Shown here: piece after piece, positions 46,363 to 54,121 of the stretch
How positions within the stretch are numbered: position 1 is the first letter of the stretch
Layout: every line of letters begins with the position of its first letter
From: a virus
Reading direction: 5' to 3' (one strand)
IMG/VR virus record: IMGVR_UViG_3300027816_004420
Coordinates: 85,632 to 149,631 of that record
Length of the DNA: 64,000 nucleotides
Program-made: the position numbers and the translations under genes
The notes under the pieces: model-generated
Database searches by the model: none
Seen by the model: only the letters and a program-made list of their open reading frames with translations
Told to the model about the DNA's origin: nothing

Positions 46363-47399
46363 ACCAACTTACTATCAAACTTTATAGAACCTTCTTTCAG
46401 GTTGTCTTGTTTCATTACGGATATTGTAAGAATGTCGTTGGTTGTTATTTGTATTTTATTAACATTCGAACCGAAATAATCTCCATTAATAAAGACATCA
46501 AAATTAGAGATGTTCTCAGAACCAACCCAAGTCATATCTGCAGTGAAATCAATGAACTCAGACAAAGAGTCATTACCAACCACGTATTGAAAATTTGACA
46601 AAAACTCGTCAGGATTTTCAGGAAACTTCCTTCTTCTTTTACTAATCGTAGATGTGTCAAGTTCCACAACTTGAGCGACGCGAGCAATGGCTGGTTTCAC
46701 CTGAAACTCCTCCTCATCAATCAAGTAACCCAACATTGTAAAATCATATGATTGAACATAATACTTCCTTGACTCCAATGTCATTTGTGATTCATCTGAA
46801 ATATTGTTCATAATTATCGGAACATACTGCCCTTTTATGAAGGTATAGGCTTGACGCGAAGAAAACTTCTGAAGTGTAATTTTATTTAACTGATTCAATT
46901 CTCTCATTCTGTTACACACAATCTTCACACTATAATTAATATCAACAGGAACTGGTTGTGGAATTGTATATATGTCCATACCTTGTTCGTTACCATTCCA
47001 AGTCGGAACAGATGCATAATAAAATTGTTTTCTGTTTGGTATTGTGTATTGTAAAGATGGATTGGTTCCGTATTTCACCTCAGGATTTCTCACAACAGTA
47101 ACGAATGGAGGTTCGACATTATAATCTAAGTTAACAAATGTTGCAGTTTCAACATACTGACTCCAATTTTGTGTTGTCAATAGTATGTCAATCATCGGAA
47201 CAGTTTTACCTCCAGTAACAACCTTCAAATCGTTTTTTACAAAGTCCAACATACCTCTGTCCAAATCCGCATGTAATACTGATTTAGGAAGATAAGTCCC
47301 ATCCTTATTAATATATTCTAAGAGTTGCTCCCTCCTTGCAGAAAGAGTCTTCTTGGGAACTAATGGTAAAGTTGGTATGACTTGTTTTGGTAATGGCAT
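46359..47399 (-). CDS. Neck/tail-terminator-region structural protein
   Basis: A 346-residue protein of unknown family. The N-terminal 70 residues are helical with a Pro-rich start (MPLPKQVIPTLPLVPKKTLS). The middle holds the segment YSVKIVCNRMRELNQLNKIT, which resembles the central helix-strand unit of small tail-terminator/completion proteins; the C-terminal 80 residues form a separate beta domain. It lies directly upstream of the sheath gene, where T4-like phages place gp15/gp3-type terminators, and downstream of two other neck-region genes with 1-2 base spacing. Tail terminator is the best guess; a connector protein is the alternative. Confidence 0.45.
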   Translation of the reverse strand: MPLPKQVIPTLPLVPKKTLSARREQLLEYINKDGTYLPKSVLHADLDRGMLDFVKNDLKVVTGGKTVPMIDILLTTQNWSQYVETATFVNLDYNVEPPFVTVVRNPEVKYGTNPSLQYTIPNRKQFYYASVPTWNGNEQGMDIYTIPQPVPVDINYSVKIVCNRMRELNQLNKITLQKFSSRQAYTFIKGQYVPIIMNNISDESQMTLESRKYYVQSYDFTMLGYLIDEEEFQVKPAIARVAQVVELDTSTISKRRRKFPENPDEFLSNFQYVVGNDSLSEFIDFTADMTWVGSENISNFDVFINGDYFGSNVNKIQITTNDILTISVMKQDNLKEGSIKFDSKLV

Positions 47400-47400
47400 A

Positions 47401-48093
47401 TTAATTATTTTTAGTCATTGAACCCACAGTTTTAAGTGCATTCCAATGAGAGTCTGACTTGGATGAACTCGCCCCAATCACAATCCCTTGTCCTCTCCCG
47501 ACTGAGTTTCCAACAAAAACATTTGAAGCAGGAACTCCGTTGTTCACAGCATTTCTTACATTATTTTTCGTTTCACTTCCAGCAGCATATGGCTCAATGA
47601 TGAACAAGTTATTTTTATTTTGACCCAAGACATTTGAAATCTCATTAGATTTCCTGCATCCCGCACTGAAAAGATAAATCGGGATTCCTGGGTTTTTATT
47701 GATAAAATCTATAATTGTAGAGGATGGTGTGTTAAACCTAAAACCTTTAACATTCTTTTCAGTTCCAATCCCCTGTTTCAATAAACTTACTTGTGAATCT
47801 ATATTTAAGTCACCAGACCTATTATCTAACCCCCCAACTAAAATTGCATCATACTCACCAGATGTTTTTTGTGATGAGGAACCTTTTCTCACAATTTTCA
47901 AACCAAACTCTTGTTCCATCGCACCTCTTGTCAAAGGTCCTAACTTACCATCCACTCCATCTTTGTTTGGACCATACTTACCCAAATCATACCCCTTTTT
48001 TATCAGATACTTTTGTATGATTTCAACATTTGGGTCATAGGATATTTGTTCTAATAAAAAACCCAATTGTGATTCTTTTAAAATAAATCTCAT
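47401..48093 (-). CDS. Peptidoglycan-binding domain protein with hydrolase-like C-terminal domain
   Basis: A 230-residue protein. Residues about 22-65 form a PG_binding_1 module: VEIIQKYLIKKGYDLGKYGP followed by DGVDGKLGPLTRGAMEQEFG. Residues about 80-230 are an alpha/beta domain (YDAILVGGLDNRSGD) with a strand-Ser-turn YLFSAGCRKSNE and a late His (SDSHWNAL), reminiscent of an alpha/beta-hydrolase nucleophile elbow lacking the first Gly. This suggests a wall-binding enzyme, possibly an endolysin-like or virion hydrolase. The catalytic identity is not certain. It lies in the neck operon, starting 2 bases after the previous gene, with its stop 1 base before the next ATG. Confidence 0.6.
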   Translation of the reverse strand: MRFILKESQLGFLLEQISYDPNVEIIQKYLIKKGYDLGKYGPNKDGVDGKLGPLTRGAMEQEFGLKIVRKGSSSQKTSGEYDAILVGGLDNRSGDLNIDSQVSLLKQGIGTEKNVKGFRFNTPSSTIIDFINKNPGIPIYLFSAGCRKSNEISNVLGQNKNNLFIIEPYAAGSETKNNVRNAVNNGVPASNVFVGNSVGRGQGIVIGASSSKSDSHWNALKTVGSMTKNN

Positions 48094-48095
48094 AA

Positions 48096-48611
48096 TTAGA
48101 TTCCGTTAAATTCGTTTTCACTAACCCATGTGGCAACAACAGTTCTATAGAAAGGTTTGTAACCACCATAGGTGTGTTTATTGTCTGACTTTACATATCC
48201 ATCATCACTAACAACATAATATCTTACTCTATCTTCACTTTCATAATATCCAAAATAATCACCCATGAATATATCAACACCCATGTCATCCAAAGTTTTT
48301 TGGTAAATACTAAATCTCATATTACCTGGTTCTTGTAACTCAACTCTAGAGTTACCAACAGTTTTATTTGTAGGAGCCATAACCTGAACGTAACCCTTCA
48401 ATTCAACGGGAGCTAAGAACTGAATACCATCTTCCAAAACTTCACCATATACATCATCAGTTTTGGTTTTGTATCTATCTATTCTATATAAAATTACGGT
48501 GAAATTCATATCACCAATTAACCACTCCTCACCCATACCAATGTCGAGAGCGTAATCCTCACCGCCAAAAAATTTACCGAGTCTTGTAATTGGAACTAAT
48601 TTCTCTGCCAT
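48096..48611 (-). CDS. Putative neck/head-tail connector protein
   Basis: A 171-residue beta-rich protein. The C-terminal third reads GDYFGYYESEDRVRYYVVSD, then YKPFYRTVVATWV. This is a beta-barrel pattern seen in head-closure and neck proteins such as the T4 gp14 region, but not a decisive signature. It is the first gene of the minus-strand tail transcript, divergent from the SET-domain gene across 58 bases. A TATTTATC motif lies 23 bases before its ATG. Position before the terminator-region and sheath genes supports a neck role. Confidence 0.45.
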   Translation of the reverse strand: MAEKLVPITRLGKFFGGEDYALDIGMGEEWLIGDMNFTVILYRIDRYKTKTDDVYGEVLEDGIQFLAPVELKGYVQVMAPTNKTVGNSRVELQEPGNMRFSIYQKTLDDMGVDIFMGDYFGYYESEDRVRYYVVSDDGYVKSDNKHTYGGYKPFYRTVVATWVSENEFNGI

Positions 48612-48669
48612 AGTCAGCTGAACTTGTTTATATTGATAAATACTTTTAAGTTTATTATATTTAATCCAA
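48612..48669. promoter_or_regulatory. Divergent promoter region between tail operon and SET/SNF2 operon
   Basis: A 58-base head-to-head gap. On the minus strand TATTTATC (48635-48642) precedes the neck gene. On the plus strand the related TATATTTAA lies about 6 bases before the SET gene ATG. It must hold both promoters and is the only divergent junction in the window. Confidence 0.5.
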
Positions 48670-49065
48670 ATGGAAATTCAAAGAAATACAAAACTACAAG
48701 TAAGAAAAAGTTCAATTCACGGTTGGGGGGTTTTCGCATGTGAAGACATAAACGAGGGTGAGGTTATTGAAGAGTGTCCGATTCTTAGATTACCTGTTCA
48801 AAGAGGAGAAACAAACTACACCTTAATTGACTATACATTTGTATTTCCAAAAGGAGAGAATTGGCAAAACCACGTTATTGCTCTTGGATATGGTTCACTA
48901 TATAACCATTCCGAAAACTATAACGCAACATGGGAAGACGATTTGGACAAAGACATTTTAAGATTTAAAGCAACAAAACCAATTTCGAAAGATGAGGAAG
49001 TCACAACTTATTATGGTGATGAAAGTTATTGGTCTGACGGTAGAAGTCACATTGAAGTAAAATGA
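48670..49065 (+). CDS. SET-domain protein lysine methyltransferase
   Basis: A 131-residue protein that is essentially a bare SET domain: the start HGWGVFACEDINEGEVIEE (residues 17-35), the NHS motif GYGSLYNHSEN (73-83) that binds S-adenosylmethionine, and the C-terminal EEVTTYYGDESYW (109-121) with the catalytic Tyr. SET proteins transfer methyl groups to lysine side chains. Post-SET Cys motifs are absent, as in many bacterial and viral SET proteins. The last four bases overlap the SNF2 gene (ATGA). Candidate substrates are phage structural proteins, host nucleoid proteins or ribosomal proteins; nothing in the sequence decides. Confidence 0.88.
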   Translation: MEIQRNTKLQVRKSSIHGWGVFACEDINEGEVIEECPILRLPVQRGETNYTLIDYTFVFPKGENWQNHVIALGYGSLYNHSENYNATWEDDLDKDILRFKATKPISKDEEVTTYYGDESYWSDGRSHIEVK

Positions 49066-50822
49066 GCTTATCAGAAATATCACTCGAGTCAAAAGCACTA
49101 ACACTTCTTGAACAATATGAGGGGTATAACAATTATATCTTGGAACTACAAAGGAAATCCCAAGTAAATAAAAAATTCTACCCAACAAGAAGTCAATCAG
49201 AATACATAATCAATAACCACGACAAACAACCCAAAGTTGCCAAAAAGTGGGTAATTTTAGACGCATATTTTGCACAGAAATTAGCTGACGACAAGATGTA
49301 TACTGAAATCCCACAAAAAGTCTGGGTTGAAAAACTTCTAGCGGAGAAGGACAAAGCTTATCATATTTGGGGAAAGATTTGGGACTCTGAACAACTACAT
49401 GATTTTTGGTTACCCAAGGCTTCTATAATAAAAGACAACACCGTTAAAGACGTTGTCATCGATTTTGAAAAATATTCAAACAGACCCCCGTTAAACCATC
49501 AAAAAGAATCCATTCAGAAACTGGTTGAAAATAAAAAATATATTTTGGCCGATGATATGGGTTTGGGTAAAACAACCTCAACTATAATTGCAGCCTTAGA
49601 AACAGGGGCTAAAAAGGTTTTAATCATATGTCCCGCAACTTTGAAGATAAACTGGAAGCGTGAAATTGAAAATTACTCTGACAGGACAATATACATAGCG
49701 GAGGGTAAAAACTTTAGCACAGAACACGACTTTGTAATCATAAACTACGACATTCTAAAAAACTTCCATGACCCTAAAAAGAAAGATGATTCGCAAATTC
49801 TTAGAGCCAATTTTGATTTGGTTGTTATTGATGAAGCACACTATATCAAAAATGCTCAAGCACAAAGAACCAAACTTATAAACGACTTCATAAAAAAAAT
49901 TGACAGACTTTGGTTATTAACAGGAACACCGATGACATCAAGACCAATTGATTATTATAATTTATTGAGTCTCGTAGATTCCCCTGTTGCCAAGAACTGG
50001 ATGGCCTACGTCATAAGATATTGCAGTGGATATCAATTCAAGGTCGGAGCAAGGAAAGTATGGAACGTAATGGGTGCGTCTAATTTAGATGAACTAAGGG
50101 ATAGAACCTCGAATACAATCCTAAGGAGATTGAAAGAAGACGTTTTGGATTTACCTGAAAAAATTATCACACCTGTTTATCTCAGACTCAAATCAAAGGA
50201 CTATGAAGAACTCATGGGGGAATATTATAATTGGTATGATAAAAACCCCGACGAGTCAAAATCGTTAACAGTTCAATTTTCAAAACTTACAAAAGTTAGA
50301 CAAGTTATTGCCAACGAGAAAATATCTCAAACAATAGAACTTGCCGAAAACATATTAGAGCAGGACAAAAAAGTTATCATATTTTGTAACTTCACAGATT
50401 CACTAAATCAAATTGTTCAACATTTTGGAAAAACTGCCGTCAAAGTTGATGGGTCAATGACAAAACAAGATAGACAATTTAGTGTTGACCAATTTCAAGA
50501 AAATGATAAAATAAAAGTTTTTGTCGGTAACATAAAGGCTGCGGGTGTTGGACTTACTTTGACTTCCGCAGAAGCGGTTATTATGAACGACTTATCATTC
50601 CTACCATCGGACCACTCTCAGGCTGAAGATAGGGCATACAGATTTGGACAAAAAAATAATGTGTTAGTCTATTATCCAATATTTGAAAACACAATCGAAG
50701 GCGCGATATATGACATACTTAATAATAAGAAGCAAGTCATCGCGACCGTTATGGGTGACAATCAAAACATCGGTGACACTGCCGAAGAAATTCTGAAAAG
50801 AATAAACGAATTACGCCCTTAA
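49062..50822 (+). CDS. SNF2-family DNA-dependent ATPase/helicase
   Basis: A 586-residue protein. Helicase motifs are in order: Walker A DMGLGKTT (165-172), DEAH box VVIDEAH (254-260), motif III LLTGTPM, the second RecA domain (KVIIFCNF; VKVDGSM) and motif VI QAEDRAYRFGQ near residue 520. The DEAH and 'RAYRFGQ' features place it in SNF2, near the SMARCAL1/HARP-like group that remodels or anneals DNA and works at stalled forks. The N-terminal 140 residues are a separate domain. In T4-type phages UvsW does a related job, so a role in fork regression or recombination-dependent replication is likely. It is coupled to the SET-domain gene and followed by a 70-residue gene. Confidence 0.9.
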   Translation: MSLSEISLESKALTLLEQYEGYNNYILELQRKSQVNKKFYPTRSQSEYIINNHDKQPKVAKKWVILDAYFAQKLADDKMYTEIPQKVWVEKLLAEKDKAYHIWGKIWDSEQLHDFWLPKASIIKDNTVKDVVIDFEKYSNRPPLNHQKESIQKLVENKKYILADDMGLGKTTSTIIAALETGAKKVLIICPATLKINWKREIENYSDRTIYIAEGKNFSTEHDFVIINYDILKNFHDPKKKDDSQILRANFDLVVIDEAHYIKNAQAQRTKLINDFIKKIDRLWLLTGTPMTSRPIDYYNLLSLVDSPVAKNWMAYVIRYCSGYQFKVGARKVWNVMGASNLDELRDRTSNTILRRLKEDVLDLPEKIITPVYLRLKSKDYEELMGEYYNWYDKNPDESKSLTVQFSKLTKVRQVIANEKISQTIELAENILEQDKKVIIFCNFTDSLNQIVQHFGKTAVKVDGSMTKQDRQFSVDQFQENDKIKVFVGNIKAAGVGLTLTSAEAVIMNDLSFLPSDHSQAEDRAYRFGQKNNVLVYYPIFENTIEGAIYDILNNKKQVIATVMGDNQNIGDTAEEILKRINELRP

Positions 50823-50827
50823 CATAG

Positions 50828-51040
50828 ATGGAGAAAGTAACTAATCACCAAGGAGTTGAATTGAGAGTTGGTGATAGAATTAAAATTATATCAGACAAAT
50901 TACATTCAAAATTACTAGCTAACGTTGACCTAAATGAAGAGGTTGTCATAACAAGTTTTTCAGAAAACGGAAAAATTATATATCATCATAATACATTAGC
51001 CCTACCAACCAACAGTGACATTTATGTTAAAATAAATTAA
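50828..51040 (+). CDS. Small hypothetical protein, SH3/KOW-like
   Basis: A 70-residue protein 5 bases after the SNF2 stop. The segment VELRVGDRIKIISDKLHSKL suggests a small beta-barrel (KOW/SH3-like), often a nucleic-acid or protein contact module. It has no Cys and a neutral to slightly acidic tail. Co-transcription with the SNF2 gene is likely. Function unknown. Confidence 0.5.
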   Translation: MEKVTNHQGVELRVGDRIKIISDKLHSKLLANVDLNEEVVITSFSENGKIIYHHNTLALPTNSDIYVKIN

Positions 51041-51066
51041 AGTCAATCAAACCTTAAAACAATTCT

Positions 51067-51093
51067 GAGTTATTTATATAAAACGAATAACTC
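51067..51093 (+). repeat. Inverted repeat enclosing a TATTTATA motif
   Basis: GAGTTATT (51067-51074) and AATAACTC (51086-51093) form an 8-bp perfect inverted repeat. TATTTATA (51071-51078) overlaps its left arm, 21 bases before the ATG at 51100. It could be an operator over a late promoter, or an RNA hairpin near the translation start. There is no U-run, so it is not a standard terminator. Confidence 0.45.
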
Positions 51094-51099
51094 GCCAAT

Positions 51100-52638
51100 A
51101 TGAAAAAAATAGAAGAAAGAATTCAACAAATTGAAAAACAAATTACCGAAAACCATATCGAAACAGAAAAACAATTGTTGATTACAGAAATGAAAAAAAT
51201 TGGAATAGAAAAACTACCCTATTCTTATTCAGCCCTCAAAGGATTCATCGACGCAGAAACGATGAATTTCCACTACAACAAACACTATAAGGGATATGTA
51301 GATAAATTAAATGCCGCCCTGTCAAAGAAAAAACATGGAGATTTAGACTTAGAAAAAATTGTCAAAAACATTAGTCGATACGACCAAGTAGTAAGGAACA
51401 ACGCTGGAGGAGCATTCAATCACGCACTTTTTTGGAATATGTTGTCTCCAACACCAAAAAAATTAACAGGGGAATTGTATAAAAAAATTACCAAAGAATA
51501 CGGTAGTTTCAATCTATTCAAAAAGAAATTTGAAACTGTTGCAAAGGATAGATTTGGCTCAGGTTGGGTATGGTTAATTTTAACCTCAAAAAATACTTTG
51601 AAAATAATGTCGACACCAAATCAAGACAATCCACTTATGAATGTTATCGAAGGTGGAGGTTTCCCTCTATTAGGTTTGGACCTTTGGGAACACGCCTACT
51701 ATTTGAAATACAGAAATAAGAGAGACGAATACATTTCAAATTTTTGGAAGGTGGTCAATTGGGATTTTGTTCAGAAACTTTATGAAATGAAAGTTGAAAC
51801 AAAACTACTAGAGTCGAACAAATTTCAAGGAATAATTACTGAATCAAAAGAACCACAATTCTGTAATCCAAAAGAAGTATTGTTCTATAGAGACTTGATT
51901 AATAATTACGCAATCAAAAAAAGATATCAGGAGGGAGTATCCTACGTTCTAAAAAAAGTATTTTCACATTTTTGGGTTGAGGGTAATACTGAAGAGATGT
52001 CAGGATTTTATGGTGTAGAATCACCCGAGGGTAGGTCTATACTCAATAACCTTAATACAAATTTCAATACATTTTGTTTATTGGTAAAAGCAGTAAACAA
52101 ACAGATTGAATTAATTGGAAGGTCAGAAAAGAAGTTTGATTTTTCAAAAAAAGAAAAAAGAACTCTAAAGGAAACAACTAGATTTATTTCAGCATTGGAC
52201 CACTTCAGAAACGAAATCTTTACAGAGAATAACGAAGACTTTATCAATATAATCAAAGTCCTTAAAAAACTTTGGGATAGGGGTCAAAAGTCTGAAGACA
52301 ACGCAATTAAAAAAATAGAAGACTATTTTGATGGTAATGCTAAAATTGAAAAGATTGGTTCACATGGTGGAAAACAAGACGCCTTCAAAGGTATTGATGT
52401 AAATGTGATTTTAGATGGAAAAAAGTTTTCTGCACAGGTTAAACCATTCTCTAATGTTTCAATAATCGAGGACAGAGTTAAACTTTTGGATACAGGAAAT
52501 GTTAAGCATTACGAAGTCGATTGGTATATTTTTATTAATCCTAAAACAAATAAGATACTTATATTCAAAAACGACCCTATAAGTGATAAAAACCAATATG
52601 TCTTCAACGTTAGTTCACTACTACACGAAATAGAATAA
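51100..52638 (+). CDS. Mn-type superoxide dismutase fused to a PD-(D/E)XK nuclease-like domain
   Basis: A 512-residue protein with three parts. Residues about 35-235 are a full Fe/Mn superoxide dismutase: LPYSYSALKG, ligands His58 (NFHYNKHY), His108 (NNAGGAFNHALFW), Asp194 and His198 (GLDLWEHAYY), plus the Mn-type Gln in NQDNPLM (residue 175). Residues about 240-390 are helical and unrecognised (ITESKEPQFCNPKEVLFYRD). Residues about 395-512 look like a PD-(D/E)XK nuclease core: Glu399, Asp433 (KGIDVNVILDG), Gln446-x-Lys448 (FSAQVKPF), then strands VDWYIFINPKTNKI. Known dismutases detoxify superoxide in the cytosol; fusion to a nuclease is not a form I know. It lies under a TATTTATA motif, one gene before the neck protein, so it may be a late or packaged protein. 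Confidence 0.8.
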   Translation: MKKIEERIQQIEKQITENHIETEKQLLITEMKKIGIEKLPYSYSALKGFIDAETMNFHYNKHYKGYVDKLNAALSKKKHGDLDLEKIVKNISRYDQVVRNNAGGAFNHALFWNMLSPTPKKLTGELYKKITKEYGSFNLFKKKFETVAKDRFGSGWVWLILTSKNTLKIMSTPNQDNPLMNVIEGGGFPLLGLDLWEHAYYLKYRNKRDEYISNFWKVVNWDFVQKLYEMKVETKLLESNKFQGIITESKEPQFCNPKEVLFYRDLINNYAIKKRYQEGVSYVLKKVFSHFWVEGNTEEMSGFYGVESPEGRSILNNLNTNFNTFCLLVKAVNKQIELIGRSEKKFDFSKKEKRTLKETTRFISALDHFRNEIFTENNEDFINIIKVLKKLWDRGQKSEDNAIKKIEDYFDGNAKIEKIGSHGGKQDAFKGIDVNVILDGKKFSAQVKPFSNVSIIEDRVKLLDTGNVKHYEVDWYIFINPKTNKILIFKNDPISDKNQYVFNVSSLLHEIE

Positions 52639-52644
52639 TAAAGA

Positions 52645-52651
52645 TATTTAT
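52645..52651 (+). promoter_or_regulatory. TATTTAT motif, candidate late promoter
   Basis: TATTTAT on the plus strand ends 5 bases before the neck protein ATG at 52657. It shows that the motif follows gene orientation, not a fixed strand. Confidence 0.45.
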
Positions 52652-52656
52652 TTGAT

Positions 52657-53784
52657 ATGGCAGCACTACCAGAACCAGAAAGAAGTAAAATTTATACAAG
52701 AGTCAAACACTTGTTGGGAGCACCCTTAAGAAGTGTAGAATTAGAAGACGAAATGATGGACTCGCTAATGGAATTATCTATTGGTGATTATGAAGAATAT
52801 ATTCTACAATGGCTAATCGATTCACAATGGGTTAACTTAGTAAACCTCAATATGAATGAAAAGTCTGTTGCCAGAGCTTTGGTTACAAGGACAATGGACT
52901 TCGAACAACAATTTGCATATTCGTATTCTAAGATTGTTGGACTTCAGACCGTAGGACCATGGGTCTTGAAGAAAGATTATTTCATAATTGAAAAGAATGT
53001 TCAGACATACGAAATACCAGCCAACAGAGAAGTCAATGAACTTCTTTGGTTTAGTAATCAGGCTTGGACAGCATTCGGACTTGGAGGTCTTGGTGGATTT
53101 GGATTCGGTGGTATAGGTTTGGGTGCCAATGAAGCAGGATACGCTCAGATGGGATACCAAGGTTCTTATTTTATGATGTCTGGTTTTGATTACCTCATCA
53201 GAATGCAAGAAGCAAATATCTTGAATAGAATTCTCGGTGGTTCTATGACATATAGGATTACCGCATTACCTGATGGTAAAAAGTTGATACACTTGATGAA
53301 TACCCCTGGTGGTAAATTTAACTGGGCTAATTTCAACATGTATGCTGGTAAAGCGGTTTGGTATTGGTATTATGATGTAACACCAGACAGTAGAGCTGAT
53401 TGTCTTAAAAACAATCCTGACATTATCAAACTACCGACTGACGTTCCTCTTGAATCCTTGAGTTGGGAAGATATCAATGTTCCTGGACAACAATGGATAA
53501 GAAGATGGTTTACAGCATATTGTAAAGAAACCTTAGCAAGAGTGAGAGGTAAATACAGTGGGAATCTTAAGACACCTGATTCTGAAATTACAATGGATTA
53601 CACCAGTCTTTTAACTGAAGCCAAGGATGAAAAATCTAAACTGATGGAAGAATTGACGGGCGCTGAAGGATGGCTTACAAGACTAAGACCTGAAAAGGTT
53701 ATGGAAAGAGAAGCACAAATTGCTGAAAATTTAAATAAACAAATGAAATTCAGAGCAATGCCTCGTCAAATCTACGTAATCTAA
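52657..53784 (+). CDS. Neck protein, T4 gp13-like
   Basis: A 375-residue protein. The N-terminal helices (VKHLLGAPLRSVELEDEMMD) and the C-terminal long helix region (WIRRWFTAYCKETLARVRGK followed by YSGNLKTPDSEITMDYTSLL) match the layout of the T4 gp13 neck protein, which joins head and tail after DNA packaging. A Gly-rich insert (GLGGLGGFGFGGIGLG, residues about 140-160) is unusual and probably forms a flexible loop. Size is close to gp13 (309 residues) plus that insert. It is followed by a 111-residue gene after one base. Confidence 0.65.
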   Translation: MAALPEPERSKIYTRVKHLLGAPLRSVELEDEMMDSLMELSIGDYEEYILQWLIDSQWVNLVNLNMNEKSVARALVTRTMDFEQQFAYSYSKIVGLQTVGPWVLKKDYFIIEKNVQTYEIPANREVNELLWFSNQAWTAFGLGGLGGFGFGGIGLGANEAGYAQMGYQGSYFMMSGFDYLIRMQEANILNRILGGSMTYRITALPDGKKLIHLMNTPGGKFNWANFNMYAGKAVWYWYYDVTPDSRADCLKNNPDIIKLPTDVPLESLSWEDINVPGQQWIRRWFTAYCKETLARVRGKYSGNLKTPDSEITMDYTSLLTEAKDEKSKLMEELTGAEGWLTRLRPEKVMEREAQIAENLNKQMKFRAMPRQIYVI

Positions 53785-53785
53785 T

Positions 53786-54121
53786 ATGGCAATAGTAAAA
53801 TCAATCCCATCCAAAAGAATTATTAATGGTCATGCAATCAATACATCTGAACTTTCAGTTGTATCCGAATTGGATTATAGAACCAACGGTGAATTTTGTA
53901 TAATTGTTAGAGGAATCCCACAATCATTTTTAGTCTTAGATTCAAAAACAACAGACCATGTTGTAGTCAAAGCTATGACTATGGTAACAGTAAGACCCGA
54001 TGTCGGAAAAATTGACGAGGAATGGGACGAAATTGTATTAGATAAGTTTGCCTGTGTAGAATTCCAATACGTTGGAGGTAATTGGTATATTCTTTCTTCA
54101 GACGGTCTTAAGCAATCCTAA
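53786..54121 (+). CDS. Small hypothetical virion-associated protein
   Basis: A 111-residue beta-rich protein of unknown family. The C-terminal half (VEFQYVGGNWYILSSDG) reads like the closing strands seen in head-decoration and fibre head domains of phages. It starts 2 bases after the neck gene stop, so it is co-translated with it. Its 3' end overlaps the DNA polymerase gene on the other strand by 24 bases, and no terminator separates the convergent genes. Confidence 0.5.
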   Translation: MAIVKSIPSKRIINGHAINTSELSVVSELDYRTNGEFCIIVRGIPQSFLVLDSKTTDHVVVKAMTMVTVRPDVGKIDEEWDEIVLDKFACVEFQYVGGNWYILSSDGLKQS

